Of a stretch of 64,000 bases of DNA, positions 25,676 to 33,568 are shown piece by piece. This stretch comes from Burkholderia aenigmatica. GTDB taxonomy: Bacteria; Pseudomonadota; Gammaproteobacteria; Burkholderiales; Burkholderiaceae. Each line of letters starts with the position of its first letter. Within the stretch, counting starts at the first letter, position 1. The DNA lies in assembly GCF_902499175.1 (NCBI RefSeq), contig NZ_CABVQC010000045.1, positions 1-64,000 on the forward strand, in the 5' to 3' direction. The notes under the pieces were generated by a model. That model did not search any database, was not told the DNA's origin, and was given only the letters and a program-made list of their open reading frames with translations. The translations under genes were made by a program, and so were the position numbers.

Positions 25676-27210
25676 AATCCAAGCCCCGCACTCCCTTTCT
25701 TCGCGCAACCGTCACCGGCCTGACCCCTGGGCGCGCGCGTCCGCTCGCGCTGGCCCTGTCCTGCGTGCTGCTGACTGCCTGCGCAAGCGTGGGCCCCGAC
25801 TACCGCGAGCCGCCGCCGGTCGACGTCGGCAGCGGCTGGAGCTTGCCGTTGGCAAGCGAATCCCAGTCCGCAGACTTGAGCCAATGGTGGTCTGCACTGG
25901 ACGATCCCATCCTCGATCGCCTGATGGCCACGGCGCTGGCACAGAACCTGGATCTGCGCCAGGCTGCGGCACGCATCGATGAGGCACGCGCCCTGCGCGA
26001 TCGTGTGGCCGGCGAGGCATTGCCCACCGCCGCCGCTGGCGCGAGCGTCAACCGGCGCCGTCAAAGCGAGAACGGCCCCTTGCCCGTAGGCTCGATCCCC
26101 GGCCTTGACGCCACGCAGACCATCTACGACGCGGGCTTCGACGCGGCCTGGGAGGCCGACTTGTTCGGGGCCAAGCGGCGCGCCCTGGAAGGCGCCAACG
26201 CCCGCCTGCAGGCGACCGAAGCCGAGGCACAGGGCATACGCATGCGCATCGTGGCCGAGGTCGCGCGCACCTGGTTCACCGCCGTCGGCGCCCGCTACGA
26301 GTTGCACGCACAACAGGCCACGCTGGATACGCTGCAGCAGACTTGGGAATTGGTGCGCCTTCGGCATGCGCTGGGCGACGCGTCGACCGCCGACGTGGAG
26401 GCGGCGTACGCCCAATGGACAGCAGTCAACGCGCTCATCCCGGATATCCAGGCGCGCCAGCGCGCCGCGGTACTCAGCCTGGGCGTGCTGCTGGGCGCAC
26501 CGCCGGAGCGGGAGCTGGCACTGCTGGATGGCCCCTTGACGCCGAGCACGCTGCGGGCGCTGCCGGTGGGCGAGCGTGCCGACATGCTGCGCCGGCGCCC
26601 TGACGTACTGGCTGCGGAACGTCGCCTGGCGGCGAGTTCTGCCGACATCGGCGTGGCCACGGCCGAGTTGTTCCCCAAACTCTCCATTGGTGTCGGCGGC
26701 GGGTTCCAAGCGCTCAGTACGGGCGATTGGTTCGATGCATCCAGTTCGCGTTTTTCCATCCTGCCGCTGATTTCCTGGCGCCTGTTCGACGGCGGCCGCG
26801 TGCGCGCCGAGATTCGGGCGCGCGAGGCGGGGCAGCGGCAGGCCGCGCTGGCCTACGAGCAGGCCGTGCTGGCGGCGCTGGGCGACGCCGAACGCGCGCT
26901 GGGCGACTACCACGGCGGGCTGGACACACTGGAACGCCGTGGCATGGCACTGGATGCCGCGCGCACAAGCTACGGCCACGCCAAGGCGCGCTACGCGGCG
27001 GGCGACATTGCACTGGTCGAACTGCTGGCCGCCCAGCGAAGCCTGCACGAGGCCGAAACCGCAGCGGCACGCGCGCATACCAACGCCGCCGTGCAATTGG
27101 TGGCGCTGTACAAGGCCCTTGGTGGCGGCTGGGACGTATCCACGGCGGCATCCAGCGCAACCCATCTGCTGCGGGGCACTGCCGCCCCCGTCGCGTTTTC
27201 AAGCCGCTGA
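25672..27210 (+). CDS. NodT-family outer-membrane efflux lipoprotein
   Basis: This 512-aa outer-membrane factor (OprM/TolC-like) has a signal peptide with a lipobox (CVLLTACASVGPDY) and the NodT-type opening, followed by the two repeated efflux domains. The ATG overlaps the permease stop. It would form the outer channel of the tripartite exporter whose ATPase and permease are broken here, so it may now be an orphan or serve another pump. Confidence 0.92.
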   Translation: MKSKPRTPFLRATVTGLTPGRARPLALALSCVLLTACASVGPDYREPPPVDVGSGWSLPLASESQSADLSQWWSALDDPILDRLMATALAQNLDLRQAAARIDEARALRDRVAGEALPTAAAGASVNRRRQSENGPLPVGSIPGLDATQTIYDAGFDAAWEADLFGAKRRALEGANARLQATEAEAQGIRMRIVAEVARTWFTAVGARYELHAQQATLDTLQQTWELVRLRHALGDASTADVEAAYAQWTAVNALIPDIQARQRAAVLSLGVLLGAPPERELALLDGPLTPSTLRALPVGERADMLRRRPDVLAAERRLAASSADIGVATAELFPKLSIGVGGGFQALSTGDWFDASSSRFSILPLISWRLFDGGRVRAEIRAREAGQRQAALAYEQAVLAALGDAERALGDYHGGLDTLERRGMALDAARTSYGHAKARYAAGDIALVELLAAQRSLHEAETAAARAHTNAAVQLVALYKALGGGWDVSTAASSATHLLRGTAAPVAFSSR

Positions 27211-27229
27211 TTCAACACAGGAGACCGTC

Positions 27230-27433
27230 ATGCAAATCAACGTTGGAAATCTCGACCGCATTGTGCGCATCGTCATCGGACTGATTTTGCTCAGTCTCCC
27301 ATTGTGGCTGGACTCATCTTGGCGTTGGCTGGGACTCATTGGAATCATGCCGCTCCTCACCGGCCTGGCAGGCCGCTGTCCTGGCTATCGCCTGCTCGGC
27401 CTCAGCACTTGCCCGATGCGAAAACCCGAGTGA
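27230..27433 (+). CDS. DUF2892 (YgaP-like) inner-membrane protein
   Basis: This 67-aa protein matches the membrane-anchor module of YgaP (DUF2892): MQINVGNLDRIVRIVIGL, two hydrophobic segments and GIMPLLTGLAGRCPGYRLLG with the conserved Cys and a second CP near the end. The start has AGGAGACC upstream. The role is unknown; sulfur- or cyanide-related rhodanese partners are known for YgaP but no rhodanese lies here. Confidence 0.85.
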   Translation: MQINVGNLDRIVRIVIGLILLSLPLWLDSSWRWLGLIGIMPLLTGLAGRCPGYRLLGLSTCPMRKPE

Positions 27434-27440
27434 ACGCCCT

Positions 27441-28850
27441 ATGAAACTCAGTTTTTTGGGCGCAGCCCGAGAAGTCACCGGATCGTGCTTCCTGGTCGAA
27501 GCGGCTAATGTCCGCTTCCTGGTCGATTGCGGCATGGTTCAAGGTGGGCGTGTAGCAGCAGCACGCAACTACGAGCCGTTTGCGTTCGACCCGGCGTCCA
27601 TTGACTTCGTCCTGCTGACCCACGCCCACATCGACCATAGCGGGCTATTGCCCAAACTGACGCGCGCCGGGTTCAAGGGGCCCATCTACGCCACGCCAGC
27701 GACGGTTGATCTGCTCGGGGTGATGCTGCCCGATAGCGCTCACATCCAGGAAAGCGATGCCAAGCGGGTTGCCAAGCGGTTCAAAGAGAAGACCGTGCCG
27801 CCACCCCTGTATACCCTGCAGGATACACACGAATGCCTGCAGCAGGTACGCGGCATCGAATACGACCGGGAGTTCGCACCCCGCGTCGGGGTGCGCGCCC
27901 GCTTTCGTGATGCCGGCCACATCCTCGGCTCGGCCATCGTGGAAGTGTGGATTACCGAGTACGGTTACCCCACGAAGATCGTGTTCAGCGGCGATTTGGG
28001 CCAGCCGGGACGCCCCATCCTGCGCGACCCGACACCCATCGAGGACGCGGACATCCTCGTCATCGAGTCCACCTACGGCGACCGCCGGCACAAGGATTTT
28101 TCGGCGACCGAAGCGGACATGATCGGCATCGTCGAGAAAACCCTGTTCGAGCGCGGCGGCAATGTCATCGTTCCGGCCTTTGCGGTCGGCCGAACCCAGG
28201 AGGTGCTCTACCACCTACATCGTCTCACCTGCGAAGGGCGTCTGCAGCGTCCAATGGTGTTTGTCGATTCGCCGATGGCCACCGAGGCCACACGCATCAC
28301 GCGTGAGCATCTCGAATTGTTCGACGAACAGGCGAAGCGGTTGGCCGGATGGCATGCGCGCGGCGAGAACCTCCCGTATCTGGATTTCACCGCGAGCGCT
28401 GAGGAGTCCATGGCGCTGAACCGGATTCGCTCCGGGGCCATCATTATTTCTGCCAGCGGCATGTGCGATGCGGGGCGTATCCGGCACCACCTGCGCCACA
28501 ACTTGCCACGCCGCGAATGCAGCATCTTGTTTCCCGGTTTCCAGGCGCAGGGGACGCTTGGCCGGCGCCTGATCGAGGGGGCCGAACGTGTACGCATCTT
28601 CGGTGAGGACATCCCGGTACGTGCGGCGATCCACAGCGTGGACGGCCTCTCGGCGCATGCCGACCAAAAGGCGCTGCTGGATTGGGCCCGTGCTTTCATT
28701 CAAGCACCGGCGCAAACCTTCGTGGTGCATGGGGAATCGTCGGCCGCGCAAGCCTTCGCTGAACTCTTGCAGCAGCAACTCGGCTGGCAGGTCACGGTGC
28801 CCGAGTATGGCCATGCGCTGCGCTGGCCGGACTTTCTGGCGCACGAGTGA
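27441..28850 (+). CDS. Metallo-beta-lactamase-fold beta-CASP protein (RNase/CPSF73-like)
   Basis: This 469-aa protein has all MBL motifs (HAHIDHSG, DAGHILGSA, FSGDLGQPG) and the beta-CASP additions (VIESTYGDR motif A, HSVDGLSAHAD motif B, TFVVHGE motif C). This is the architecture of archaeal/bacterial CPSF-like RNases and YsdA/TTHA0252-type enzymes. RNA is therefore the likely substrate. It overlaps the next gene at the stop/start and belongs to a membrane-stress operon. The biological target is unknown. Confidence 0.92.
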   Translation: MKLSFLGAAREVTGSCFLVEAANVRFLVDCGMVQGGRVAAARNYEPFAFDPASIDFVLLTHAHIDHSGLLPKLTRAGFKGPIYATPATVDLLGVMLPDSAHIQESDAKRVAKRFKEKTVPPPLYTLQDTHECLQQVRGIEYDREFAPRVGVRARFRDAGHILGSAIVEVWITEYGYPTKIVFSGDLGQPGRPILRDPTPIEDADILVIESTYGDRRHKDFSATEADMIGIVEKTLFERGGNVIVPAFAVGRTQEVLYHLHRLTCEGRLQRPMVFVDSPMATEATRITREHLELFDEQAKRLAGWHARGENLPYLDFTASAEESMALNRIRSGAIIISASGMCDAGRIRHHLRHNLPRRECSILFPGFQAQGTLGRRLIEGAERVRIFGEDIPVRAAIHSVDGLSAHADQKALLDWARAFIQAPAQTFVVHGESSAAQAFAELLQQQLGWQVTVPEYGHALRWPDFLAHE

Positions 28851-29716
28851 TGAAACCTGCAGAAGATCTCGCTGAACGCCTGCGCGCCATCCGCGAGTCA
28901 CCAACATACCGTCTTGCGTACGAAGACATCGAGCTGCTTGGCCAGGACGAACTGCGGCCGCTGCGACTACAACTCGAACTGCTCAAACCTGAGCGCATCC
29001 TGCACGAGCAAGGCATTCACTCGACGGTAGTGGTCTTCGGCAGCGCACGCGTGAGCGATGCCGAGACGGCAGAAGCCCGCCTTGGCGCGCTGGAGCGTCA
29101 GGCGCTCGTCACTCCGGAGAATGTCGGGCTGAGGCAAGAGCTTGCGCGAGCCAATCGCCGGGTCGAACAGGCACGTCACTACGAGCAAGCGAGGCGTTTC
29201 TCGGGCCTTATTTCGGCGCGTTTCCAGCAGCAAAACCGCCGTGATTTCGTCGTCGTCACCGGGGGTGGGCCCGGCATCATGGAGGCCGCCAACCGCGGTG
29301 CTTTCGAGGTTGGCGCACGTTCGATTGGCCTCAACATCACGCTGCCCCACGAACAGGCACCCAACCCCTACATGTGCCCGGATTTGGCGTTCCGATTCCA
29401 CTATTTCGCGCTGCGCAAGATGCACTTCTTGTTGCACGCCAAGGGCTTGGTGGCATTCCCGGGTGGCTATCGAACGCTCGATGAGCTGTTCGAGGTGCTC
29501 ACCTTGATCCAGACCGGAAAGATGCAGCGTATTCCGGTAGTGCTGGTCGGCCGTGCATTCTGGCATCGCGTAGTTGATTTCGATCTTCTGCTCGACGAAG
29601 GCTATGTCTCTCCATCCGATCTCGACTTGTTCACCTGCGTAGACAAAGCAGAGGAAATCGTCAGTGCCCTCGAACGCTTTTACGTCACCAGGGCAGCAGG
29701 CGATGGGGCAACATGA
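28850..29716 (+). CDS. LOG-family (TIGR00730, PGGxGTxxE-like) Rossmann-fold protein
   Basis: This 288-aa protein resembles LOG nucleotide phosphoribohydrolases once annotated as lysine decarboxylases. It has TGGGPGIMEAANRGAFEVGA and an active-site loop read here as FPGGYRTLDELFEVLT, with Tyr-Arg replacing the usual xG in PGGxGT. That change may mark a distinct subgroup. An extra N-terminal helical region of about 120 residues precedes the LOG core. It is coupled to the lpxR-like gene by an ATGA overlap. Confidence 0.85.
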   Translation: MKPAEDLAERLRAIRESPTYRLAYEDIELLGQDELRPLRLQLELLKPERILHEQGIHSTVVVFGSARVSDAETAEARLGALERQALVTPENVGLRQELARANRRVEQARHYEQARRFSGLISARFQQQNRRDFVVVTGGGPGIMEAANRGAFEVGARSIGLNITLPHEQAPNPYMCPDLAFRFHYFALRKMHFLLHAKGLVAFPGGYRTLDELFEVLTLIQTGKMQRIPVVLVGRAFWHRVVDFDLLLDEGYVSPSDLDLFTCVDKAEEIVSALERFYVTRAAGDGAT

Positions 29717-29778
29717 TTGGCATCGACGGGTATCGCTGGAGCCTGCGCGGCACCAAAGTGCAGCAGCCGATGCAGTGC
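29713..29778 (+). pseudogene. 5' end of the lpxR-like gene, cut off by IS21
   Basis: An ATG overlapping the LOG gene stop opens a frame (MIGIDGYRWSLRGTKVQQPM then QC) that is in phase with the LpxR-like reading frame once the IS21 element and one GTGC duplication are removed. This shows that the original gene belonged to the same translationally coupled operon. Confidence 0.75.
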
Positions 29779-29862
29779 TGTCAGCAGCACGTTGAAAATG
29801 ACCCAGCGGCAGCACATTGGATTTGACCCACCCGGGTAGGATGGGCCCTTTTTGGAGGGCCA

Positions 29863-30894
29863 GTGCTTACAAGGGAGGTAATCGTGGAAATACGTGTGTT
29901 GGCCCGCCAAGGATTAGGAATCCGGGAGATCTCGCGGGAACTGGGGTTGTCGAGGAACACCGTGCGCAAATACTTACGCAGTTGTGCTGAGCAGGATCGT
30001 GCGCCGCGATCGGGGCGCACGCAGAAGCTCGATCCGTTCAAAACCTATCTGCATGACCGGGTTCGCGCAGCGCATCCGGCCTGGCTGCCGGCGACCGCGC
30101 TGCTGATCGAGATTCGCGCGATGGGTTATGACGGAGGCCTGACGCGGCTGCGGGTCTATCTGCGGTCGCTGAAGTCGATCAAGGCGCCGGAGCCACTGGT
30201 ACGTTTCGAAACCGATCCGGGGCAGCAGATGCAGGTCGACTGGATCGTGTTGCGACGTGGCAAGCTGCCGCTGTCGGCATTCGTTGCGACGCTCGGTTAC
30301 AGTCGGGCGAGTTACGTCGAGTTCGTGACCGACGAACGATTGCCGACGCTGCTGGGATGCCATGAGCGCGCGTTCGACTTCTTCGGTGGGGTTCCTCGCG
30401 AGGTCCTGTACGACAACGTCAAGACGGTGGTGATTGGCCGAGACGCCTATGGTCCCGGACTGCATCGCTATCAACCGGCCTTCCTCGACTTTGCGAAGCA
30501 CCACGGCTTCGTGCCGCGCCTGTGCAAGCCCTACCGAGCGAAGACCAAGGGGAAGGTTGAGCGCTTCAACGGATACCTGCGCCGCAGCTTCTACAATCCG
30601 CTGGCAAGCCGGCTCGCTCAGGATCGCCTCTCGCTTGACGCGACCACGGCGAACGCCGAGGTCGTGCGCTGGCTGAGAGATGTCGCCAATGTGCGCATCC
30701 ACGGCACGACTGGACAGTCGCCGCTCGAGCGTCTCCTGCTTGAGCAACCGAAGCTGCAGCAGTTGCCGGAGCCGTGGCGCGCGAACCTGCCGTCAGCTTC
30801 CGTGCCGACGATGCCACCGCCGTCGCGGTTCGATGATACGCCGCTGCAGCATCAGCTGTCAGTGTATCAAGCCCTGCTGACGGAGGCACGTTGA
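29863..30894 (+). CDS. istA: IS21 transposase IstA
   Basis: This 343-aa DDE transposase has an N-terminal helix-turn-helix (RQGLGIREISRELGLSRNTV), then Asp in QMQVDWIVL, Asp in VLYDNVKTVV and Glu in GKVERFNGYL. It is intact and overlaps istB by one base (TGATG). Confidence 0.94.
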   Translation: MLTREVIVEIRVLARQGLGIREISRELGLSRNTVRKYLRSCAEQDRAPRSGRTQKLDPFKTYLHDRVRAAHPAWLPATALLIEIRAMGYDGGLTRLRVYLRSLKSIKAPEPLVRFETDPGQQMQVDWIVLRRGKLPLSAFVATLGYSRASYVEFVTDERLPTLLGCHERAFDFFGGVPREVLYDNVKTVVIGRDAYGPGLHRYQPAFLDFAKHHGFVPRLCKPYRAKTKGKVERFNGYLRRSFYNPLASRLAQDRLSLDATTANAEVVRWLRDVANVRIHGTTGQSPLERLLLEQPKLQQLPEPWRANLPSASVPTMPPPSRFDDTPLQHQLSVYQALLTEAR

Positions 30895-31700
30895 TGGACA
30901 TCCAGCACGAACGTATCCTCGAAGCCTGTCGACAACTGCGGATCGACACGATGGGCGAGCAGTACAGCATGTTGGCAGCTCGCGCGGCAGCGAACCAACT
31001 CACGTTTGCCGACTTCTTCGAGGCGCTGTTGAAATCTGCGATGGACGCGAAGCACACGCGGACCAAATCCATGTTGCTGCGCACGGCCGGCTTCCCTGTG
31101 CTGAAGACGCTGGAGGAGTTCGACTTTACGTTTGCTCACGGCGTTGCCAAGAAATCGGTGCTGGAGCTGTCGTCGATGGCCTTCGTCGAGCGCGCCGAGA
31201 ACATCGTGTTGCTCGGGCCGAGCGGCCTTGGCAAAACGCATCTGGCGATCGCACTCGGTTACATCGCAACGCAGATGGGGATCAAGACGCGCTTCATCTC
31301 TGCGGCGGATCTCGTCATTGCCTTGGCCGCCGCTTCCCGGCAGGATCGATTGGCCGACTTCCTGAAGCGCAACATCATGAACCCACGGCTGTTGATCATT
31401 GATGAGGTCGGCTATCTGCCGCTCGGCCGGGACGATGCCAATCTGTTCTTCCAGGTGATCGCCAAGCGGTATGAAAAGGGTTCCGTGATCGTAACGAGCA
31501 ACTTGCCGTTCGGGCAATGGGACCAGACGTTCGCCGGAGATCAGACGCTCACGGCCGCGTTGCTCGACCGCCTCCTGCATCACAGCCATGTTCTACAGAT
31601 CAAAGGCGAAAGCTACCGACTGAAGGACAAGCGAAAAGCCGGCGTGATCCGATCCCGTGCATCCGAAAGTGCTGAACAGCAACTGGAGATGCACGCGTAA
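30894..31700 (+). CDS. istB: IS21 helper ATPase IstB
   Basis: This 268-aa DnaC-like AAA+ protein has Walker A GPSGLGKTHLAI and Walker B LLIIDEVGYLPL. It selects targets and activates IstA. The TTG three bases before the ATG is not preferred. Confidence 0.94.
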   Translation: MDIQHERILEACRQLRIDTMGEQYSMLAARAAANQLTFADFFEALLKSAMDAKHTRTKSMLLRTAGFPVLKTLEEFDFTFAHGVAKKSVLELSSMAFVERAENIVLLGPSGLGKTHLAIALGYIATQMGIKTRFISAADLVIALAAASRQDRLADFLKRNIMNPRLLIIDEVGYLPLGRDDANLFFQVIAKRYEKGSVIVTSNLPFGQWDQTFAGDQTLTAALLDRLLHHSHVLQIKGESYRLKDKRKAGVIRSRASESAEQQLEMHA

Positions 31701-31881
31701 GTGATGATCAGCAACATCGTTTGACCCTGGGTCAGGCGAAACCGATGGCCAGCAACTGACGCTGACCCAGGGTCACGCAACATGCTGGGCATCAACTTGG
31801 TGACCCAGGTGGGTCAAATCTAATGTGCTGCACAACGGCCCAAGTGGGTCACTTCTAAGTTGCTGTTGACAGTGCGTCACC

Positions 31882-33009
31882 TTGTTGATTGCGGGTGCAT
31901 TGTTCAGCCCGATCTCTACTTTCGGTTCCGAAGTCTCGCTCTCTACAAATCCTTCCTCCTGCTCGCCAGAGCAATCCCTGCGCTGGCGGGGCGGCACCCT
32001 GCGTCTGGAGAACGATTTGTTCACCGGCTCCGATCGCAACTACACCAACGGTGTCGCGCTAACAGCAGTCTCACGCGATCTGCAAGGCGGGCTCCGTCCG
32101 GAGTGCCTGCCCCAGCCGATTGGTTTGTACGCCCGCTTCATCGGCTGGGCTGATCCAGGCTTCTGGCACGAAGCCGGCGCCCACTCGTCGTCGCAAAACC
32201 TCGTTGTGCGCTTTGGCCAAGCCATGTACACGCCCGAGAACAAGACGCGCACCGATGTGATTCCAGATGACCGACCGTACGCTGGTTTGCTCTACCTGGG
32301 TTTGGCGTGGAATCGCCGCATCCACCCACAAGCTGCCAGCTACGAAATGCTTGACGTGCGTGAGTTGACCCTGGGCGTGATCGGCCCCTGGTCGCTGGCC
32401 GAGCAATCTCAGGATCTGGTGCATCGCGCACGCGGCATTGAGCGCTTTCGCGGCTGGAACAACCAGTTGCGCAACGAGCCGGCATTTCAGATGGCCATGG
32501 AGCGCAAGTTCAAGCCGTACACGGAGGGTGCCGTCCGTCCTGGATGGGGCAGCGACGTGATCGGCAGCTATGCCTTGCGGGTCGGAAACATCGAAACCGC
32601 CGCCAGTACCGGCGTGGAGTTTCGCGCGGGCTGGAACATACCGAACGACTTCGGCAGCTATCCGATCCGCCCTGGCGCGGAGAACCGCCCGCCCTCTGGT
32701 GTTGCCGATCTGCGCACGACAACGCCGCAATCGGTCCTGGCGCCCAAACCTGGGGCACATGTCTTCCTGAGCCTGGAGGGTAAAGCCGTCGCCTGGGACT
32801 TCTCACTCGACGGAAACATGTTCCGGCATAGCCATCATGTCAGCCGGCGGCCTTGGGTCGCGCAAGCAGCTCTCGGCATCAGTAGCCAATGGATCGTTGC
32901 TGGACGTGGCGTGCGGCTCGCCGTGATGCGCGTTTGGAGAACCCGCGAGTTCGACCAGCAGGCGGGCCATCACGCATTCGGATCGATCGCGCTGAGTCTG
33001 GAATTTTGA
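31882..33009 (+). CDS. LpxR-like lipid A deacylase (DUF2219), start displaced by IS21
   Basis: This is the main part (375 codons) of an outer-membrane lipid A 3'-O-deacylase family protein: LENDLFTGSDRNYTNGVAL near the N terminus, DDRPYAGLLYLG, and the final beta-strand ending in SLEF. The catalytic-type Asn/His/Ser neighbourhood of LpxR is in the conserved N-terminal third. The real 5' end was separated by IS21; the remaining TTG at 31882 still leaves a shortened signal peptide (LIAGALFSPISTFGS), so weak expression is conceivable, but the native operon link is broken. Confidence 0.85.
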   Translation: MLIAGALFSPISTFGSEVSLSTNPSSCSPEQSLRWRGGTLRLENDLFTGSDRNYTNGVALTAVSRDLQGGLRPECLPQPIGLYARFIGWADPGFWHEAGAHSSSQNLVVRFGQAMYTPENKTRTDVIPDDRPYAGLLYLGLAWNRRIHPQAASYEMLDVRELTLGVIGPWSLAEQSQDLVHRARGIERFRGWNNQLRNEPAFQMAMERKFKPYTEGAVRPGWGSDVIGSYALRVGNIETAASTGVEFRAGWNIPNDFGSYPIRPGAENRPPSGVADLRTTTPQSVLAPKPGAHVFLSLEGKAVAWDFSLDGNMFRHSHHVSRRPWVAQAALGISSQWIVAGRGVRLAVMRVWRTREFDQQAGHHAFGSIALSLEF

Positions 33010-33057
33010 GGACACCTGCAACCATTCGTTAGACCCAAAGCATTCGTCACAACATCA

Positions 33058-33531
33058 ATGGAGAAATTCGTGAACCAGCCCCTGAAACCCAGATCGTTCT
33101 TCACCGTCTCGCTGTCCGTGCTCTTGGCAACCTTCGCCACGGCACTCGGTGCGCAGTCCGTAGAGGCGGCAAAGCCAATGGCGCTTCGTACCATAATGGA
33201 AAGACTCGGTCGCGACATGCAAGCCGTCACGGGCGCGATCTCCAAAGAAGACTGGCCACTGGTCGCCGAGCTAGCACCACGAATCGCCAAGCATGCCGAG
33301 CCGCCCATGTCGGAAAAGATGCGCATCCTTGCCTGGCTTGGGGCAGACGCTGGAAAGTTTCGGGGTCTTGATGGACAGGTCCATGACGCCGCGACCGCCA
33401 TGGGCGAGGCTGCACAGCGGAATGACGGCCAAGCAGTCATCGCGGCTTTCTCCAAAACCCAGCAAAGCTGCCTAGCCTGCCACCAGAGTTACCGTCGCTC
33501 GTTCGTGGAAAAGTTCTATGGAAGCCGCTAG
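33058..33531 (+). CDS. Cytochrome c'-like periplasmic monohaem protein
   Basis: This 157-aa protein has a signal peptide (about 1-38, ending near VEAAK), an all-helical body and a single haem motif close to the C terminus (SCLACHQSYRRSF), as in cytochrome c'/c-556 proteins. These bind haem pentacoordinately and handle NO or electrons. It ends the stress-like operon 48 bp after the LpxR-like gene. Confidence 0.85.
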   Translation: MEKFVNQPLKPRSFFTVSLSVLLATFATALGAQSVEAAKPMALRTIMERLGRDMQAVTGAISKEDWPLVAELAPRIAKHAEPPMSEKMRILAWLGADAGKFRGLDGQVHDAATAMGEAAQRNDGQAVIAAFSKTQQSCLACHQSYRRSFVEKFYGSR

Positions 33532-33568
33532 CAAGGGATGGCTACACCTGTTGACGGAAGACTAACTT

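Larger units (their letters stand above)
29779..31871 (+). mobile_element. IS21-family insertion sequence with GTGC target duplication
   Basis: The ends start TGTCAGCAGCACGTTG (left) and TGTCAACAGCAACTTA (right, inward), and both continue to GCAGCACATTxGATTTGACCCA, giving long imperfect repeats. The flanks are GTGC (29775-29778 and 31872-31875). The right end also holds several TGACCC/GGGTCA repeats, typical multiple transposase sites of IS21. The element contains intact istA and istB. Confidence 0.93.

Noticed and set aside
25288..27165. 625-codon minus-strand open frame opposite the NodT gene
   Set aside because: The plus strand encodes an efflux lipoprotein with clear motifs; the minus frame is a composition artefact.
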